DNA of 43,531 nucleotides from Desulfosporosinus cupriresistens (GCF_001707885.1 NZ_MASS01000034.1:1-43531), one strand, 5' to 3'; shown: positions 33,475-42,880, counted from the first letter of the stretch. Notes: generated by a model from the letters alone, not told the origin. Numbers and translations are program-made.

Positions 33475-34587
33475 TTATAGTCTCCCCTTTTTTGCTAAAT
33501 TTCTCTCAACTATTGCTCTGAAACGATCAAAAATTTCCGCATTTTCCTCCGGCCCCGGAGCGCCTTCGGGATGAAATTGTACGGACAGAATTGGGTAGGT
33601 TTGATGCTCCATACCTTCTACAGTTCCATCGTTGAGATTACGTAACGTTACTTCAAACCCTGAATCTTTTAATGAAGCTTCCTGCACAGCGTAGCCGTGG
33701 TTTTGGGACGTCATAGTCGCCTTTCCAGTTCGAATATCTATGACCGGATGATTTCCACCACGATGCCCAAAGGGTAGTTTATAGGTTTCTCCACCAGCGG
33801 CTAAAGCCAAGAGTTGATGCCCCAGACAAATACCTAATACCGGTAGTTTGTCATACAAACTACGAACTGTAGCGACACATTCCGGTAGCTTTTCCGGATC
33901 TCCAGGACCATTGCTCAACACGATCCCACTGGGATGATGGCTTAGAATCTCTTCTGGAGTCGATCTAGCCGGGAACACCATGATCCTAAACCCTCTCTCC
34001 TGAAGATGACGAATGATGTTGCGCTTAGCCCCAAAGTCGAGGACAGCGAGTAGTGAGCCTGATCCTGGGATTTCGTAAGCTTCCTTAACCGTTGATCGGT
34101 AAACCCAGTGTTCACTGTTACCCTCAAGTTCTTCATTTTCCTGGAAATTTGCCCAGAATTCCAGTCCAATCTCCCGTGTATGAACCAGTACACCAGGTAA
34201 AGTTCCAAATTGGCGCAGGTATCTTGTCAACGCCCGCGTATCGACTCCCTTTAATCCCTGAACACCGTGTTGCTGGCAATAATCCTCCAAGGACCCTTCA
34301 CAATGTAAACTTCCCTCTCCCTCGGAGAGTTCTCGTACAATGAGTCCCTGAAGACGGGTTTTATCTGCTTCGTTCTCTTCATGGTGCCACCCATAATTTC
34401 CAATTTGCGGTTGAGTCAGGACGAGAATCTGTCCGGCGTAGGACAAATCTGTGACCATTTCCTGATAGCCGCTCATCGATGTATTGAAAACCACTTCATG
34501 CGCTGCCACCGAGGTTATGTCATTCAGCCAAGCCCCAAAGGCTTCTCCCTCAAAGGATGTCCCATCTTTTAAAACAAGATATGCCAC
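33475..34587 (-). CDS. carA: Carbamoyl-phosphate synthase, small (glutaminase) subunit
   Basis: The class I glutamine amidotransferase releases ammonia for CarB. The nucleophile Cys lies in [15 protein letters not shown], with the His/Glu pair in [12 protein letters not shown]. The N-terminal CPSase domain holds [22 protein letters not shown] choose the GTG at 34587 ([14 protein letters not shown]), because family members start at this point and GAGGAAG stands 8 bases ahead. The longer frame to 34644 is unlikely. The resulting 370 residues match the family. Confidence 0.96.
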   Translation of the reverse strand: MAYLVLKDGTSFEGEAFGAWLNDITSVAAHEVVFNTSMSGYQEMVTDLSYAGQILVLTQPQIGNYGWHHEENEADKTRLQGLIVRELSEGEGSLHCEGSLEDYCQQHGVQGLKGVDTRALTRYLRQFGTLPGVLVHTREIGLEFWANFQENEELEGNSEHWVYRSTVKEAYEIPGSGSLLAVLDFGAKRNIIRHLQERGFRIMVFPARSTPEEILSHHPSGIVLSNGPGDPEKLPECVATVRSLYDKLPVLGICLGHQLLALAAGGETYKLPFGHRGGNHPVIDIRTGKATMTSQNHGYAVQEASLKDSGFEVTLRNLNDGTVEGMEHQTYPILSVQFHPEGAPGPEENAEIFDRFRAIVERNLAKKGRL

Positions 34588-34657
34588 GTTCGACACTTCC
34601 TCTCTGACCGTAGTAAAATCGATCACTTCTATCTGTCTATACAAACCTTTGCCTAAT

Positions 34658-35974
34658 CTACTTTTCTAAAACAGTCCGGTTCTTTTGCACAAGTTGACCT
34701 TCTACCCAAACCATGACCGGAAACCCTTGTAAGTATTTACCTAAGAACGGGGTATTGCGCGCTTTCGAAACCAACTGAGTCGAATCAATCACCTCTGAAA
34801 AATCCGGATCAAAAAGCACCATATCGGCTATAGCTCCAGGTTTCAGCGATCCCCCGGGTAAACCAAACCGCTTGGCCGGAGATGCGCTCCAAGCCTCGAT
34901 CACTCGCTCAAATGACAACCGTCCCGGTACCACTAAATGTTGCCAAATCGCACTCAGGGCCGTCTCGAGACTCGCAATCCCAAAGGGAGCCTCAGCAAAG
35001 GGTCGGGATTTTTCGGCCATGGTGTGTGGTGCATGGTCGGTCGCGATTATATCTAATGTTCCATCTCGGAGTCCTTCAACAAGTGACTCTCGGTCCTTTT
35101 GGGAACCCAGCGGAGGATTTACTTTAAGCGCTGTATCAGTTATACCTATCTCTTCATCACAGAAGATTAAATGGTGCGGATTGACTTCCGCAGTGACATT
35201 CACGCCTCTTGCTTTAGCCTGTCGGATTAAATTGACACTCTCTGTAGTGGAAATATGGGCCAGATGAAGTTTTCCACTTGTTTCCTCAGCCAGTAACAAA
35301 TCCCTAGCAACAATCACGCTTTCTGCACTTGCAGGAACCCCTTTTAATCCCATGCGCGCTGAGGCCATTCCGCGGCGCATTTGCCCTTCTCCAGCCAAGT
35401 CCTTATCTTCGCAATGACTGATAATAGGTAGTCCGGTTATTTTGGCATATTCTAAAGCAAGCCGCATCACTTCTGCATTTTGAATGTTTTTACCGTCATC
35501 AGAAAAGGCGGCAGCTCCACCCGCTTTCATATCCGCCATCTCGACCAATTCGCCACCCTGCATCCCTTTAGTCACTGTTCCTATGGGCAGTACATGCGCA
35601 TAGCCAGCGCGGTCACCCTGCATGCGTACAAATTCAATCAGGGCCCGATTGTCAATGACTGGTTTCGTGTTGGCCATGGCCAAAATGGTCGTAAATCCGC
35701 CGCGTATCGCAGCGCGTGAGCCACTTAATATATCCTCTTTTTCTTCTTGCCCTGGTTCACGCAAGTGCGTGTGAACATCAATAAGCCCCGGGAAAAGATA
35801 CTTTCCTTCACCATTGATCGTTTCCACCGATTCACCCTGCGCTATCGTTAGAACCTCTTCCTCAGTCCTGGAGGCAGACATTTCTAACACCTGCCCACCT
35901 TTAATGAGAACATGCCGAGGGGCAGATAAGTTTTGGCTCGGATCAATTACCCATACATCTTTAAGCCACCACAT
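34658..35974 (-). CDS. pyrC: Dihydroorotase
   Basis: This zinc enzyme closes carbamoyl-aspartate to dihydroorotate. Metal ligands are seen in DVHTHLREPGQE (HxH, about residues 57-59), in SHCEDKDLA, in LAHISTTE, and in ATDHAPHT. It is the class I (PyrC of Gram-positive type) enzyme of 438 residues. The ATG at 35974 is favoured because GGGGGG lies about 7 bases ahead. Its start lies inside the end of pyrB (a 14-base overlap), so the two are coupled. Confidence 0.96.
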   Translation of the reverse strand: MWWLKDVWVIDPSQNLSAPRHVLIKGGQVLEMSASRTEEEVLTIAQGESVETINGEGKYLFPGLIDVHTHLREPGQEEKEDILSGSRAAIRGGFTTILAMANTKPVIDNRALIEFVRMQGDRAGYAHVLPIGTVTKGMQGGELVEMADMKAGGAAAFSDDGKNIQNAEVMRLALEYAKITGLPIISHCEDKDLAGEGQMRRGMASARMGLKGVPASAESVIVARDLLLAEETSGKLHLAHISTTESVNLIRQAKARGVNVTAEVNPHHLIFCDEEIGITDTALKVNPPLGSQKDRESLVEGLRDGTLDIIATDHAPHTMAEKSRPFAEAPFGIASLETALSAIWQHLVVPGRLSFERVIEAWSASPAKRFGLPGGSLKPGAIADMVLFDPDFSEVIDSTQLVSKARNTPFLGKYLQGFPVMVWVEGQLVQKNRTVLEK

Positions 35975-36896
35975 TGCTAGACCCCCCAATCAGTAAGTAA
36001 ATTAAAGCCATGCGAATGGCCACACCATTCGTAACCTGGCGCTCAATTAAAGCTTGTGTGCTATCAGCCACTTCATCAGAGATCTCCACATTCCGATTCA
36101 TTGGTCCGGGGTGTAAGATGATACTCTGTTTTTCCGTTTTCTTTAATCGCTCGGTCGTCAATCCATAGAGTTGGCTATACTCACGGAGGCTAGGGAACAA
36201 CCCGCTTTTCTGCCGTTCAAGTTGGAGGCGCAGGGCCATCACAACATCTGCCCCAGGTAAAACACTATCCAGATCATGAGCTAATTTAACCCCCAGGCCC
36301 TCCATTTCAAAGGGAACCAGAGTTGGAGGACCCACAAAGGTCACATCAACACCAAGTTTTTGAAGACACCAAGCATTGCTTCGGGCCACCCTGGAATGCA
36401 AGACATCACCAACGATGACAACTTTCTTACCATTCATGTCACCGAGCTGCTCCTCCATAGTGAAAATGTCTAGTAACGCTTGGGTTGGATGCGCATGCTG
36501 CCCATCTCCTGCATTAATCACACCCGCATCAAGGATATCCGCTAAGAATTTTGCCGAACCAGAACTGGAATGCCTTATAATCACTAGGTCAGCCCGCATC
36601 GCTTGAATCGTCTTAGCCGTATCGTATAAACTCTCTCCTTTGCTCACGCTGCTCTGAGCAACTGCAATACTCGTCGTATCTGCCCCCAACACTTTCCCAG
36701 CCATTTCAAAAGAGGTGCGAGTCCGTGTACTTGCTTCGTAGAAAAGATTAACCACTGACTTACCTTTTAACGTGGGCAATTTCTTAATCGGCCGCATCAA
36801 AATTTCTTTCATCACTTTCGCAGTATGCAGAATATGGCGAATTTCATCTACGCTCATATCCTCTATTGCTAGAACGTCTTTACGCTGCCACTTCAT
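35961..36896 (-). CDS. pyrB: Aspartate carbamoyltransferase, catalytic chain
   Basis: This is the first committed step of pyrimidine synthesis. FYEASTRTRTSFEMAGKVLGA (carbamoyl-phosphate site), SVSKGESLYDTAKTI, NAGDGQHAHPTQALLD, ALRLQLER and HPGPMNR are all intact. The 311 residues match the unregulated PyrB of Gram-positive bacteria; no PyrI gene is seen. GGGAGGG precedes the ATG. The upstream 195-base gap carries the second PyrR attenuator. Confidence 0.97.
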   Translation of the reverse strand: MKWQRKDVLAIEDMSVDEIRHILHTAKVMKEILMRPIKKLPTLKGKSVVNLFYEASTRTRTSFEMAGKVLGADTTSIAVAQSSVSKGESLYDTAKTIQAMRADLVIIRHSSSGSAKFLADILDAGVINAGDGQHAHPTQALLDIFTMEEQLGDMNGKKVVIVGDVLHSRVARSNAWCLQKLGVDVTFVGPPTLVPFEMEGLGVKLAHDLDSVLPGADVVMALRLQLERQKSGLFPSLREYSQLYGLTTERLKKTEKQSIILHPGPMNRNVEISDEVADSTQALIERQVTNGVAIRMALIYLLIGGSSNVVA

Positions 36897-36985
36897 CGTA
36901 ACCCTCCCTATCTTCTTTCACCCTTTATTATCTCTTATGGGGTAGTGCTCATACCCCTAAAAATGTATTAAGCACCTAAAAATAA

Positions 36986-37021
36986 AATATATCCTCTCCC
37001 CCTAGGGGGAGAGGATATATT
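36986..37021 (-). terminator. Attenuator terminator between pyrR and pyrB
   Basis: A perfect 36-base palindrome (18-bp arms, GC-rich core CTCTCCCCCTAGGGGGAGAG) is followed on the minus strand by TTTATTTTT. It sits between a PyrR-binding hairpin and pyrB, the arrangement of pyr attenuators. Confidence 0.9.
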
Positions 37022-37039
37022 AAAAGGCATAGCCTAATC

Positions 37040-37073
37040 CACTCGCCCCTTGGCTATCTCTCTGGATAGCATT
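37040..37073 (-). promoter_or_regulatory. PyrR-binding hairpin and antiterminator segment (second attenuator)
   Basis: The hairpin GCTATC-CAGAGA-GATAGC at 37053-37070 contains UCCAGAGAG, matching the PyrR recognition loop of Bacillus pyr leaders. Just after it on the RNA, GGGGCGAG can pair with CTCTCCCC of the terminator arm to form the antiterminator. UMP-bound PyrR would favour termination. Confidence 0.8.
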
Positions 37074-37091
37074 TAAAGGGTAAAGTTCCAT

Positions 37092-37742
<651 letters not shown>

Positions 37743-37817
37743 TTAGCGCAGGCGGCCGCCTTAGTTGCGCTTATGCTACTGAAAGTATGTAACGAAGTTA
37801 TACTTTCTGATAAGTAT

Positions 37818-37867
37818 AAAAAAAACTATCTGAACAGCAGACAGTCCTCCCTTGTTTTCCGTCTGCC
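37818..37867 (-). terminator. Attenuator terminator in the pyrR leader
   Basis: On the minus strand GCAGACGG and CTGTCTGC pair around a 14-base loop, followed at a distance by a run of eight T. It lies just after the PyrR-binding loop in the leader. The T tract is 11 bases past the stem, so the effective hairpin may be longer or shifted. Confidence 0.65.
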
Positions 37868-37870
37868 TTC

Positions 37871-37889
37871 CCAAGCCTCTCGGGACTTC
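37871..37889 (-). promoter_or_regulatory. PyrR-binding loop in the pyrR leader (first attenuator)
   Basis: The RNA reads GAAGUCCCGAGAGGCUUGG. It fits the PyrR consensus ARUCCNGNGAGGYU closely and can form the anti-antiterminator hairpin AAG-CC / GG-CUU with the CGAGA loop. Confidence 0.85.
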
Positions 37890-37914
37890 ATTAAAGGCCA
37901 TATAACTGTCACTA

Positions 37915-37943
37915 AGTTTACTTTATGACGGCTTAAAAGTCAA
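37915..37943 (-). promoter_or_regulatory. Sigma-A type promoter of the pyr operon
   Basis: On the minus strand, TTGACT (37938-37943), a 17-base spacer and TAAACT (37915-37920) stand right after the end of the rluD-like gene and about 25 bases before the PyrR-binding loop. Confidence 0.75.
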
Positions 37944-37945
37944 CG

Positions 37946-38950
37946 TCAGGATGAATGCAATTTCTCAACAAGCATCGCAAAAGTTTGAGGCAACGGCGCA
38001 TCAAACTCCATCCATATCCCACTGCGTGGATGCTCAAATCCCAAATGGGCGGCATGCAGCATTTGCCCAGGAAGCCCATATTTATTGCGTTTCGGTCCAT
38101 AAATAGGGTCCCCGAGAACAGGATGCTTAAGATAGGCCATATGGACACGGATCTGATGCGTTCTACCTGTCTCTAAACGTACTTCGAGATATGTAGCCTC
38201 ATTAAACCGTTCTAATACGGTATAATGCGTCACAGCGGGTTTTGAATGATGCATTACCACAGCCATTCTCTTTCGCTCAGAAGGGTCTCGTCCGATAGGT
38301 GCGTCGACTGTACCGGAAGGTTCTAATACCACTCCATGTACCAAGGCCAGATACCTCCGTGTCATGGTATGCTCCTTAAGCTGCACAGCAAGTCCTTGAT
38401 GAGCGGCATCATTTTTTGCCACCACCAAAATCCCTGATGTATCTTTGTCAATACGATGTACGATTCCTGGTCGTAATACCCCGTTGATTCCAGAAAGATT
38501 GCGGCAGTGGAATAGCAGAGCATTGACCATAGTCCCAGTCCATGCCCCTGGAGCCGGGTGCACTACCATTCCCTGACGCTTATTAACAACCAAAACATCC
38601 TCATCCTCATACAGAATATCGAGAGGGATATTTTCCGGTTCGGCCGAAGACTCACGTAAAATAGGGAAAACAACTTCAATCTGGTCACCCTGGCGTACCT
38701 TATAATTAGCTTTTTTAGGAGAACCATTAACTCTTACGCATTCTTGGGCTATAAGTCCTTGAACAAACGATCTGCTCTTTCCCAGAACATCCGTCACACC
38801 CACATCCAGGCGAACTCCTTCCGCAAGTTCGAAGATTTCCTTTTTCGCCGCAATGTTAGGACCTACGAAGGAATTCTCTTCCTCAGAAACTTGTTCGTCA
38901 AATTCAAAATCTTCTAAGACAGATTCGTGAATTTCTTTTTCCACTTGCAT
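37946..38950 (-). CDS. rluD: RluD-type 23S rRNA pseudouridine synthase
   Basis: An S4 RNA-binding domain (about residues 47-105, RSFVQGLIAQECVRVNGS) precedes the catalytic domain with GIVHRIDKDTSGILVVAKND (catalytic Asp), LETGRTHQIRVHMAYLKHPVLGD and the closing MLHAAHLGF. RluA/RluD-family enzymes turn uridine into pseudouridine in rRNA. The first about 35 residues are acidic (EKEIHESVLEDFEFDEQVSEEE) and not part of the usual protein; they may be a lineage extension. It follows lspA after 36 bases, as in many Firmicutes. RluD is the best family guess; the exact site is unknown. Confidence 0.9.
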   Translation of the reverse strand: MQVEKEIHESVLEDFEFDEQVSEEENSFVGPNIAAKKEIFELAEGVRLDVGVTDVLGKSRSFVQGLIAQECVRVNGSPKKANYKVRQGDQIEVVFPILRESSAEPENIPLDILYEDEDVLVVNKRQGMVVHPAPGAWTGTMVNALLFHCRNLSGINGVLRPGIVHRIDKDTSGILVVAKNDAAHQGLAVQLKEHTMTRRYLALVHGVVLEPSGTVDAPIGRDPSERKRMAVVMHHSKPAVTHYTVLERFNEATYLEVRLETGRTHQIRVHMAYLKHPVLGDPIYGPKRNKYGLPGQMLHAAHLGFEHPRSGIWMEFDAPLPQTFAMLVEKLHSS

Positions 38951-38986
38951 AACCCCGCCAATTCTTAAAATACCATTTTATCTTCT

Positions 38987-39451
38987 TTATTCTTCCGTAA
39001 TCGATTTACGCTCTGCCTTTTCCTCCGAATATAAGCGGAGCATGAATAACCCTACTCCTATAACAATCATACTATCCGCAAAGTTAAAGACAAAAGGCCA
39101 AATCTGGAAATCCAAATAGTCCACCACACGTCCAATCACAAGGCGGTCATAGAGATTTCCTAATGCCCCACCTCCGATCATTCCGATCGCTAAACGTGTA
39201 AGTCTTTCACTACGCGGAATACGAAACTGTCCATAAATCACCCCACTCACAACTGCTAGCGCGGTAACAACAAAAATCCAGGTCCGACCGGCCAACAGGC
39301 CAAATGCAGCGCCTGGATTCAAGACAAATGTCAGATGAAATATTTTGGGAATGACTATCAACGTATCACCCGGAATAAAGTTTGACTGGACTAAAACTTT
39401 AAATAAGCGATCAATAATCCATACCCCGATCATTGTAAACCAAACCAACAA
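38987..39451 (-). CDS. lspA: Lipoprotein signal peptidase II
   Basis: The 154-residue, four-helix inner-membrane aspartic protease cleaves lipoprotein signal peptides after diacylglyceryl transfer. The conserved blocks are NPGAAFGLLAG, GNLYDRLVIGRVVDYLDF and FNFADSMIVIG, with the two catalytic Asp residues in VVDY and FADS. TTG at 39451 is used, with GGGGGG about 7 bases upstream. That site lies in the 3' arm of a hairpin (39463-39492). It is transcribed with the downstream rluD-like gene. Confidence 0.95.
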   Translation of the reverse strand: MLVWFTMIGVWIIDRLFKVLVQSNFIPGDTLIVIPKIFHLTFVLNPGAAFGLLAGRTWIFVVTALAVVSGVIYGQFRIPRSERLTRLAIGMIGGGALGNLYDRLVIGRVVDYLDFQIWPFVFNFADSMIVIGVGLFMLRLYSEEKAERKSITEE

Positions 39452-39462
39452 CCGTCTAACCC

Positions 39463-39492
39463 CCCTGTGTTTTCCTTCATCTTAACACAGGG
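39463..39492 (-). promoter_or_regulatory. Hairpin covering the lspA ribosome binding site
   Basis: A 9-bp inverted repeat CCCTGTGTT / AACACAGGG with a 12-base loop ends next to the G-run that serves as ribosome site for lspA. It could damp translation. It lacks a T tract in the lspA direction, so it is not a normal terminator. Confidence 0.4.
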
Positions 39493-39546
39493 CTTATGTG
39501 GGGGCAAATTATTCATGATGAAATGAGACAGTCCTTGATTGCACGT

Positions 39547-39582
39547 AAAAGGGTCCTCGCGATAAGTCACGAAGACCCTTGA
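39547..39582 (-). terminator. Terminator of pta
   Basis: The stem AAGGGTC / GACCCTT continues inward with TCG / CGA pairing and is followed on the minus strand by TTTTACG. It begins about 25 bases after the pta stop codon. Confidence 0.8.
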
Positions 39583-39605
39583 TTTTATAATATATGGAAA
39601 CTATC

Positions 39606-40577
39606 TTAGTCTAGCACTGCTGTAATTATAGCCATCTTGTAAACTTCTTCTGCGTTACACCCTCTGGAAAGGTCATTGATCGGAGCGTTCAGACCCTGCA
39701 GAATAGGCCCGTAAGCATCAAAGCCCCCAAGTCGCTGAGCAATCTTGTAACCGATGTTACCTGCATTAATATCTGGGAAGATAAATGTGTTAGCTTGACC
39801 TGCAACAGGAGAGTTGGAACACTTTATCTTGGCAACTTCAGGGGAGAAAGCAGCATCAAACTGAAGTTCTCCGTCAACCGGAAAATCAAGGTTCATTGCC
39901 TTAAGCTTCTCTGTAGCGTTATGCACTTTATCTACTGATTCGCCTTTGCCCGATCCCATTGTGCTGTAGGAAAGCATAGCAACCTTTGGCTCAACATCGA
40001 AAGCCTTAGCTGATCTGGCTGTTTCGACAGCGATTTCAACAAGCTCATCTTCAGTTGGGAAAAGGTTAATTGCGCAGTCAGCCAAAACATACTTCTCTGC
40101 GCCGTTTTCTGTCGCACGATTCATAATAAAACAGCTGGATACAATCTTATTGCCGGGTCTTGTCTTGACAAGCTGAAGAGCAGGACGAACTGTATCAGCT
40201 GTAGAATAGGTAGCGCCACCCAGAAGACCGTGAGCTAAACCCATTTTAACAAGCATTGTACCGAAATAGTTAGACTTTGACAGGGCCTCACGACAAGCAA
40301 CCTCATCCATCTTACCCTTTCTCAGTTCCACCATTTTGGCAACCATGGCCTCGAAATCAGGATAGTTCAGAGGATCAATAATCTCAATACCGTCTATCGA
40401 CCAACCACAGGCTTTTGCCGCTGCCGCTACTTCATTAGGATTGCCTAAAAGCAAAGGAGCAAGAATACCGTCCTTATGTAGACGACTGGCTGCCTCAATA
40501 ATTCTGGGGTCTAATCCCTCTGTAAAAACAAGTTTCCTCTTATTAGCTTTTAATTTTGCAATCATATTTTCAAACAT
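39606..40577 (-). CDS. pta: Phosphate acetyltransferase
   Basis: The enzyme interconverts acetyl-CoA and acetyl phosphate. The 323 residues match the short, single-domain Pta: FTEGLDPRIIEAA, GLLGGATYSTADTVRPALQLV, SYSTMGSGKGESV and FPDINAGNIGYKIAQRLGG are all conserved. A GGAGG site precedes the ATG. It stands alone with its own terminator; no acetate kinase gene is in the window. A different phosphotransacylase, PduL, is encoded 2.3 kb upstream. Confidence 0.95.
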   Translation of the reverse strand: MFENMIAKLKANKRKLVFTEGLDPRIIEAASRLHKDGILAPLLLGNPNEVAAAAKACGWSIDGIEIIDPLNYPDFEAMVAKMVELRKGKMDEVACREALSKSNYFGTMLVKMGLAHGLLGGATYSTADTVRPALQLVKTRPGNKIVSSCFIMNRATENGAEKYVLADCAINLFPTEDELVEIAVETARSAKAFDVEPKVAMLSYSTMGSGKGESVDKVHNATEKLKAMNLDFPVDGELQFDAAFSPEVAKIKCSNSPVAGQANTFIFPDINAGNIGYKIAQRLGGFDAYGPILQGLNAPINDLSRGCNAEEVYKMAIITAVLD

Positions 40578-40841
40578 GATTCAATTCCTCCACTTACATT
40601 ATTTTCATTAAAAATATTATACACCTAGTACCAAGGATATTTCAACATCAAAGAAGCCCTAAAAGTGTTGTTATTCTAAATATTCTTAATATTCATTAAA
40701 AGTGGATAAAAAGAAATAGCCAAATATAATAGCATGTGCAAAACAGACAAAGACACCATATCGGCCCAAACCAGAGAGTTCCTTAACTAAGAGCACTATT
40801 ACAAAATTACGTCAACATGCAAGCAAGAACCTCCCCTACTT
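40578..40841. other. Non-coding region upstream of pta
   Basis: These 264 bases contain no convincing reading frame. A pta promoter is expected here on the minus strand, but no single best -35/-10 pair could be chosen. AT-rich sequence at 40600-40700 gives way to the structured repeat beginning near 40845. Confidence 0.4.
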
Positions 40842-40844
40842 GCT

Positions 40845-40980
40845 AAGCGTCATTGCGGTAAAACGCAAACGGCGTCATAACACTCACGTCCCAACCCCGT
40901 CAACCCCAAGCCAGGAGGAAGTTTCTTAGCTTAGTGATCACTTTAGTGGAATTGCGTCAATGAGCGCAGACACTTCCTCC
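40845..40980. repeat. Structured repeat, short copy (after the YteA-like gene)
   Basis: This begins with a small hairpin TTGCG-GTAAAA-CGCAA and continues with CAACCCC-rich sequence. It ends with TTTCTTAGCTTAGTG, then CACTTTAGTGGAATTGCGTC and AATGAGCGCAGAC, enclosed by GGAGGAAGT (40914-40922) and ACTTCCTCC (40972-40980). The same order of words recurs at 41764-41918. It ends seven bases from the stop codon of the YteA-like gene. Confidence 0.65.
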
Positions 40981-40986
40981 CCCTCT

Positions 40987-41661
40987 CTAGGTCCGTCCGT
41001 GCTCCTTGCTATAATGGATTGAATTTCCTCGCCCCTCTGGTTCTCTTTGCGTTTCAAGCGTTTCAATATATTGGACCGCCCCAATTACTTCATCTGCATC
41101 TTCATAGTTATTATTCGGATCCCTGACATCTCGATTTGTCCCCAAATCTTGAGCAGAATCCGAGGTCCCGTAGCGAGCCACAGCCTGCCAAGAATCTTCT
41201 CCATCGAACCCCACCTGATCTGTGCCATCGTTAAAAGTTCGAGAAAAGGGGCGATTTAGAAGTTCATTCTCAACCGGTTCGCGATGTAACGAATGTTGCT
41301 CTTCCCGCTCCTCTTCACGGCTACATTCCGTACATACCGTAGTATAGGGCAGAGCCTCAAGTCGTTCAAAGGGGATCTCATGACCACAGTGTTCACAAAC
41401 ACCATACTTACCTTGGTCATAGCGGTCTAACGCCACATCAATAGCTTCAACTTTGTGTACTAACCGATCATGTTGAGCCACATCCCGAGAACGCTCATAT
41501 ACCTCAGTCGCAATGTCTGCAGGATGATTATCTATGAGCGACAATTCACCTAATGACTCTCGCATATCTCCATTAAAAAGTTCCGTCGCAGTTTCCAGGG
41601 AATTTCGTCGCTCTTCACGGAGCTTCTCAATTATTTCAGCATAACGCGTTTGCTTTTCCAT
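40987..41661 (-). CDS. YteA-like TraR/DksA C4 zinc-finger protein
   Basis: The N-terminal coiled coil (about residues 1-90, rich in Glu/Arg/Leu) is followed by a C4 zinc finger CEHCGHEIPFERLEAL and CTECSR, the DksA/TraR pattern. With the long acidic tail (about residues 135-224) it fits the YteA family of spore-forming Firmicutes, proteins of unknown role that may bind RNA polymerase. GGGAGGAAG precedes the ATG. It is monocistronic and flanked on both sides by copies of the same structured repeat. Confidence 0.85.
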   Translation of the reverse strand: MEKQTRYAEIIEKLREERRNSLETATELFNGDMRESLGELSLIDNHPADIATEVYERSRDVAQHDRLVHKVEAIDVALDRYDQGKYGVCEHCGHEIPFERLEALPYTTVCTECSREEEREEQHSLHREPVENELLNRPFSRTFNDGTDQVGFDGEDSWQAVARYGTSDSAQDLGTNRDVRDPNNNYEDADEVIGAVQYIETLETQREPEGRGNSIHYSKEHGRT

Positions 41662-41763
41662 ATATTCTTCCTCCCTATTTCATCTATACTAATTATTGTT
41701 CTTACTTTGTTCAATAAAAGCTCCTTCGATACAAAGCGAATAATTAATGCCAAGCACAAACCC

Positions 41764-42282
41764 TCCATAGTGCATCAAAGCGTCTTTGCGTCAAAACGCA
41801 AACAGTATACAATACTTTCCCGTCCCTCTTCCGCCTCCAAACCCCGTCGACCACAAGTCAAGAGAAAGTTTCTTAGCTTAGTGAGCACTTTAGTGGAATT
41901 GCGTCAATGAGCGCAGACGATAAGGCGTTAAGAAACTCAACGGGACTAGTCCAAGGATGGACTGATGCCGCGGTGCCCGAAGACACTGTCTTCGCACGTA
42001 TTAGCCCTCTTGCAGGATGGCAAGGAGCGGCGCACATGCGACGGAACAAGGATGTTCCTAGTGTCGAATGCGCCCGAAGACACTGTCTTCGCACGTATTA
42101 GTCTTCTTGCAGGATGGCATAGCATTCGACCAGAGCAGCTCGGAGGTTTTGAGTTTTAGCCTTAGCGACAAGCGAATAGCAATGGAACGTGTGCGAATAC
42201 GATAGTCTCCAGTGGAGAGTATCGCCGAAGCCGTGATCCTTAAAGGAATACCTACCGGCGTAGGATGCTAAGAAACTTTCTC
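41764..42282. repeat. Structured repeat, long copy with large insert
   Basis: The first 155 bases match the short copy (41764-41918 against 40845-40971): the TTGCG-TCAAAA-CGCAA hairpin, the C-rich stretch, and the TTTCTTAGCTTAGTG block. From 41862 the element is closed by a 16-bp inverted repeat, GAGAAAGTTTCTTAGC (41862-41877) and its complement at 42267-42282. Inside are two 48-base direct repeats (41975-42022 and 42072-42119, two differences), each with a GAAGACACTGTCTTC hairpin, and a nested hairpin at 42029-42074. It ends one base from the stop codon of the DUF5665 gene. Possible readings are a MITE-like element or a structured RNA. Confidence 0.65.
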
Positions 42283-42283
42283 C

Positions 42284-42625
42284 CTATGGCTGATTAACAT
42301 ACTTGCTTAGCTCTGCAATAAGCCCTCCAATAACCGGCAAATTGAGGATGACGATACGTTTTAACAGGAAATAAGCCACTCCTGCGAAGAAACCAGCTCC
42401 CAGTGCAGTTCCTAATCCTCGCACAAGACCGACTACAAAATTAATCCAGATCAATCGTCCTGGGCGATTTAGATACGCTATGTATTCCGCCAATCTCATC
42501 TTTTCAAGAGTCACGGCCAATGATTTGACTTGATGTCTTATGTAGGTCCACTCCTGAACTTGCAAAGGATTGACTTCTTCACTCGGAGAAGATGTTGGTT
42601 CACCTTTTTCATCTAAAACGGTCAC
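42284..42625 (-). CDS. DUF5665 membrane protein
   Basis: The 113-residue protein has a short disordered N-terminus, an amphipathic helix (VKSLAVTLEKMRLAEYIAYLNRPGRLIWINFVVG) and one or two hydrophobic helices with glycines (GLVRGLGTALGAGFFAGVAYFLLKRI). This matches the DUF5665 family, common in spore-forming Clostridia and Bacilli and of unknown function. The GTG start is supported by AGAGGTG 7 bases ahead. The long structured repeat begins right after its stop. Confidence 0.82.
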   Translation of the reverse strand: MTVLDEKGEPTSSPSEEVNPLQVQEWTYIRHQVKSLAVTLEKMRLAEYIAYLNRPGRLIWINFVVGLVRGLGTALGAGFFAGVAYFLLKRIVILNLPVIGGLIAELSKYVNQP

Positions 42626-42775
42626 TTTTTCACCTCTTATTAAACATCAAATTCAGTGTTCCCATAGGCCGCTAAATTTACGCAGAGATTCAAAGATTAC
42701 TTAGCTTGTTCCAATCCTTCGGACACCTTGTACAAGTCTTAGTTTCACTTATGTGAAAATTTGATGCATATGCAG

Positions 42776-42804
42776 AAAGCCAGGAAATATTTCCTGACTT
42801 TTTT
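42776..42804. terminator. Terminator after pduL
   Basis: The perfect inverted repeat CAGGAAATATTTCCTG (42781-42796) is flanked by AAAGC and by CTTTTTT, so it can act in either direction. It lies between pduL and the DUF5665 gene. The rest of 42626-42880 shows no gene. Confidence 0.75.
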
Positions 42805-42880
42805 CGTTATATTGTATCCATAGTAATCAACCTTTAAGTATACTTATAAAAAACAGACCTGACCCTGACGCAAATCAAAT

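Noticed and set aside
41907..42159. Two overlapping 64-codon plus-strand frames
   Set aside because: They fall inside the structured repeat and are copies of the 48-base unit; no ribosome site was seen.
41862..42282. Group II intron, OLE or HEARO RNA
   Set aside because: The closing stem and repeats are suggestive, but no domain V signature, OapA gene or HNH gene is present and no conserved core was recognised.
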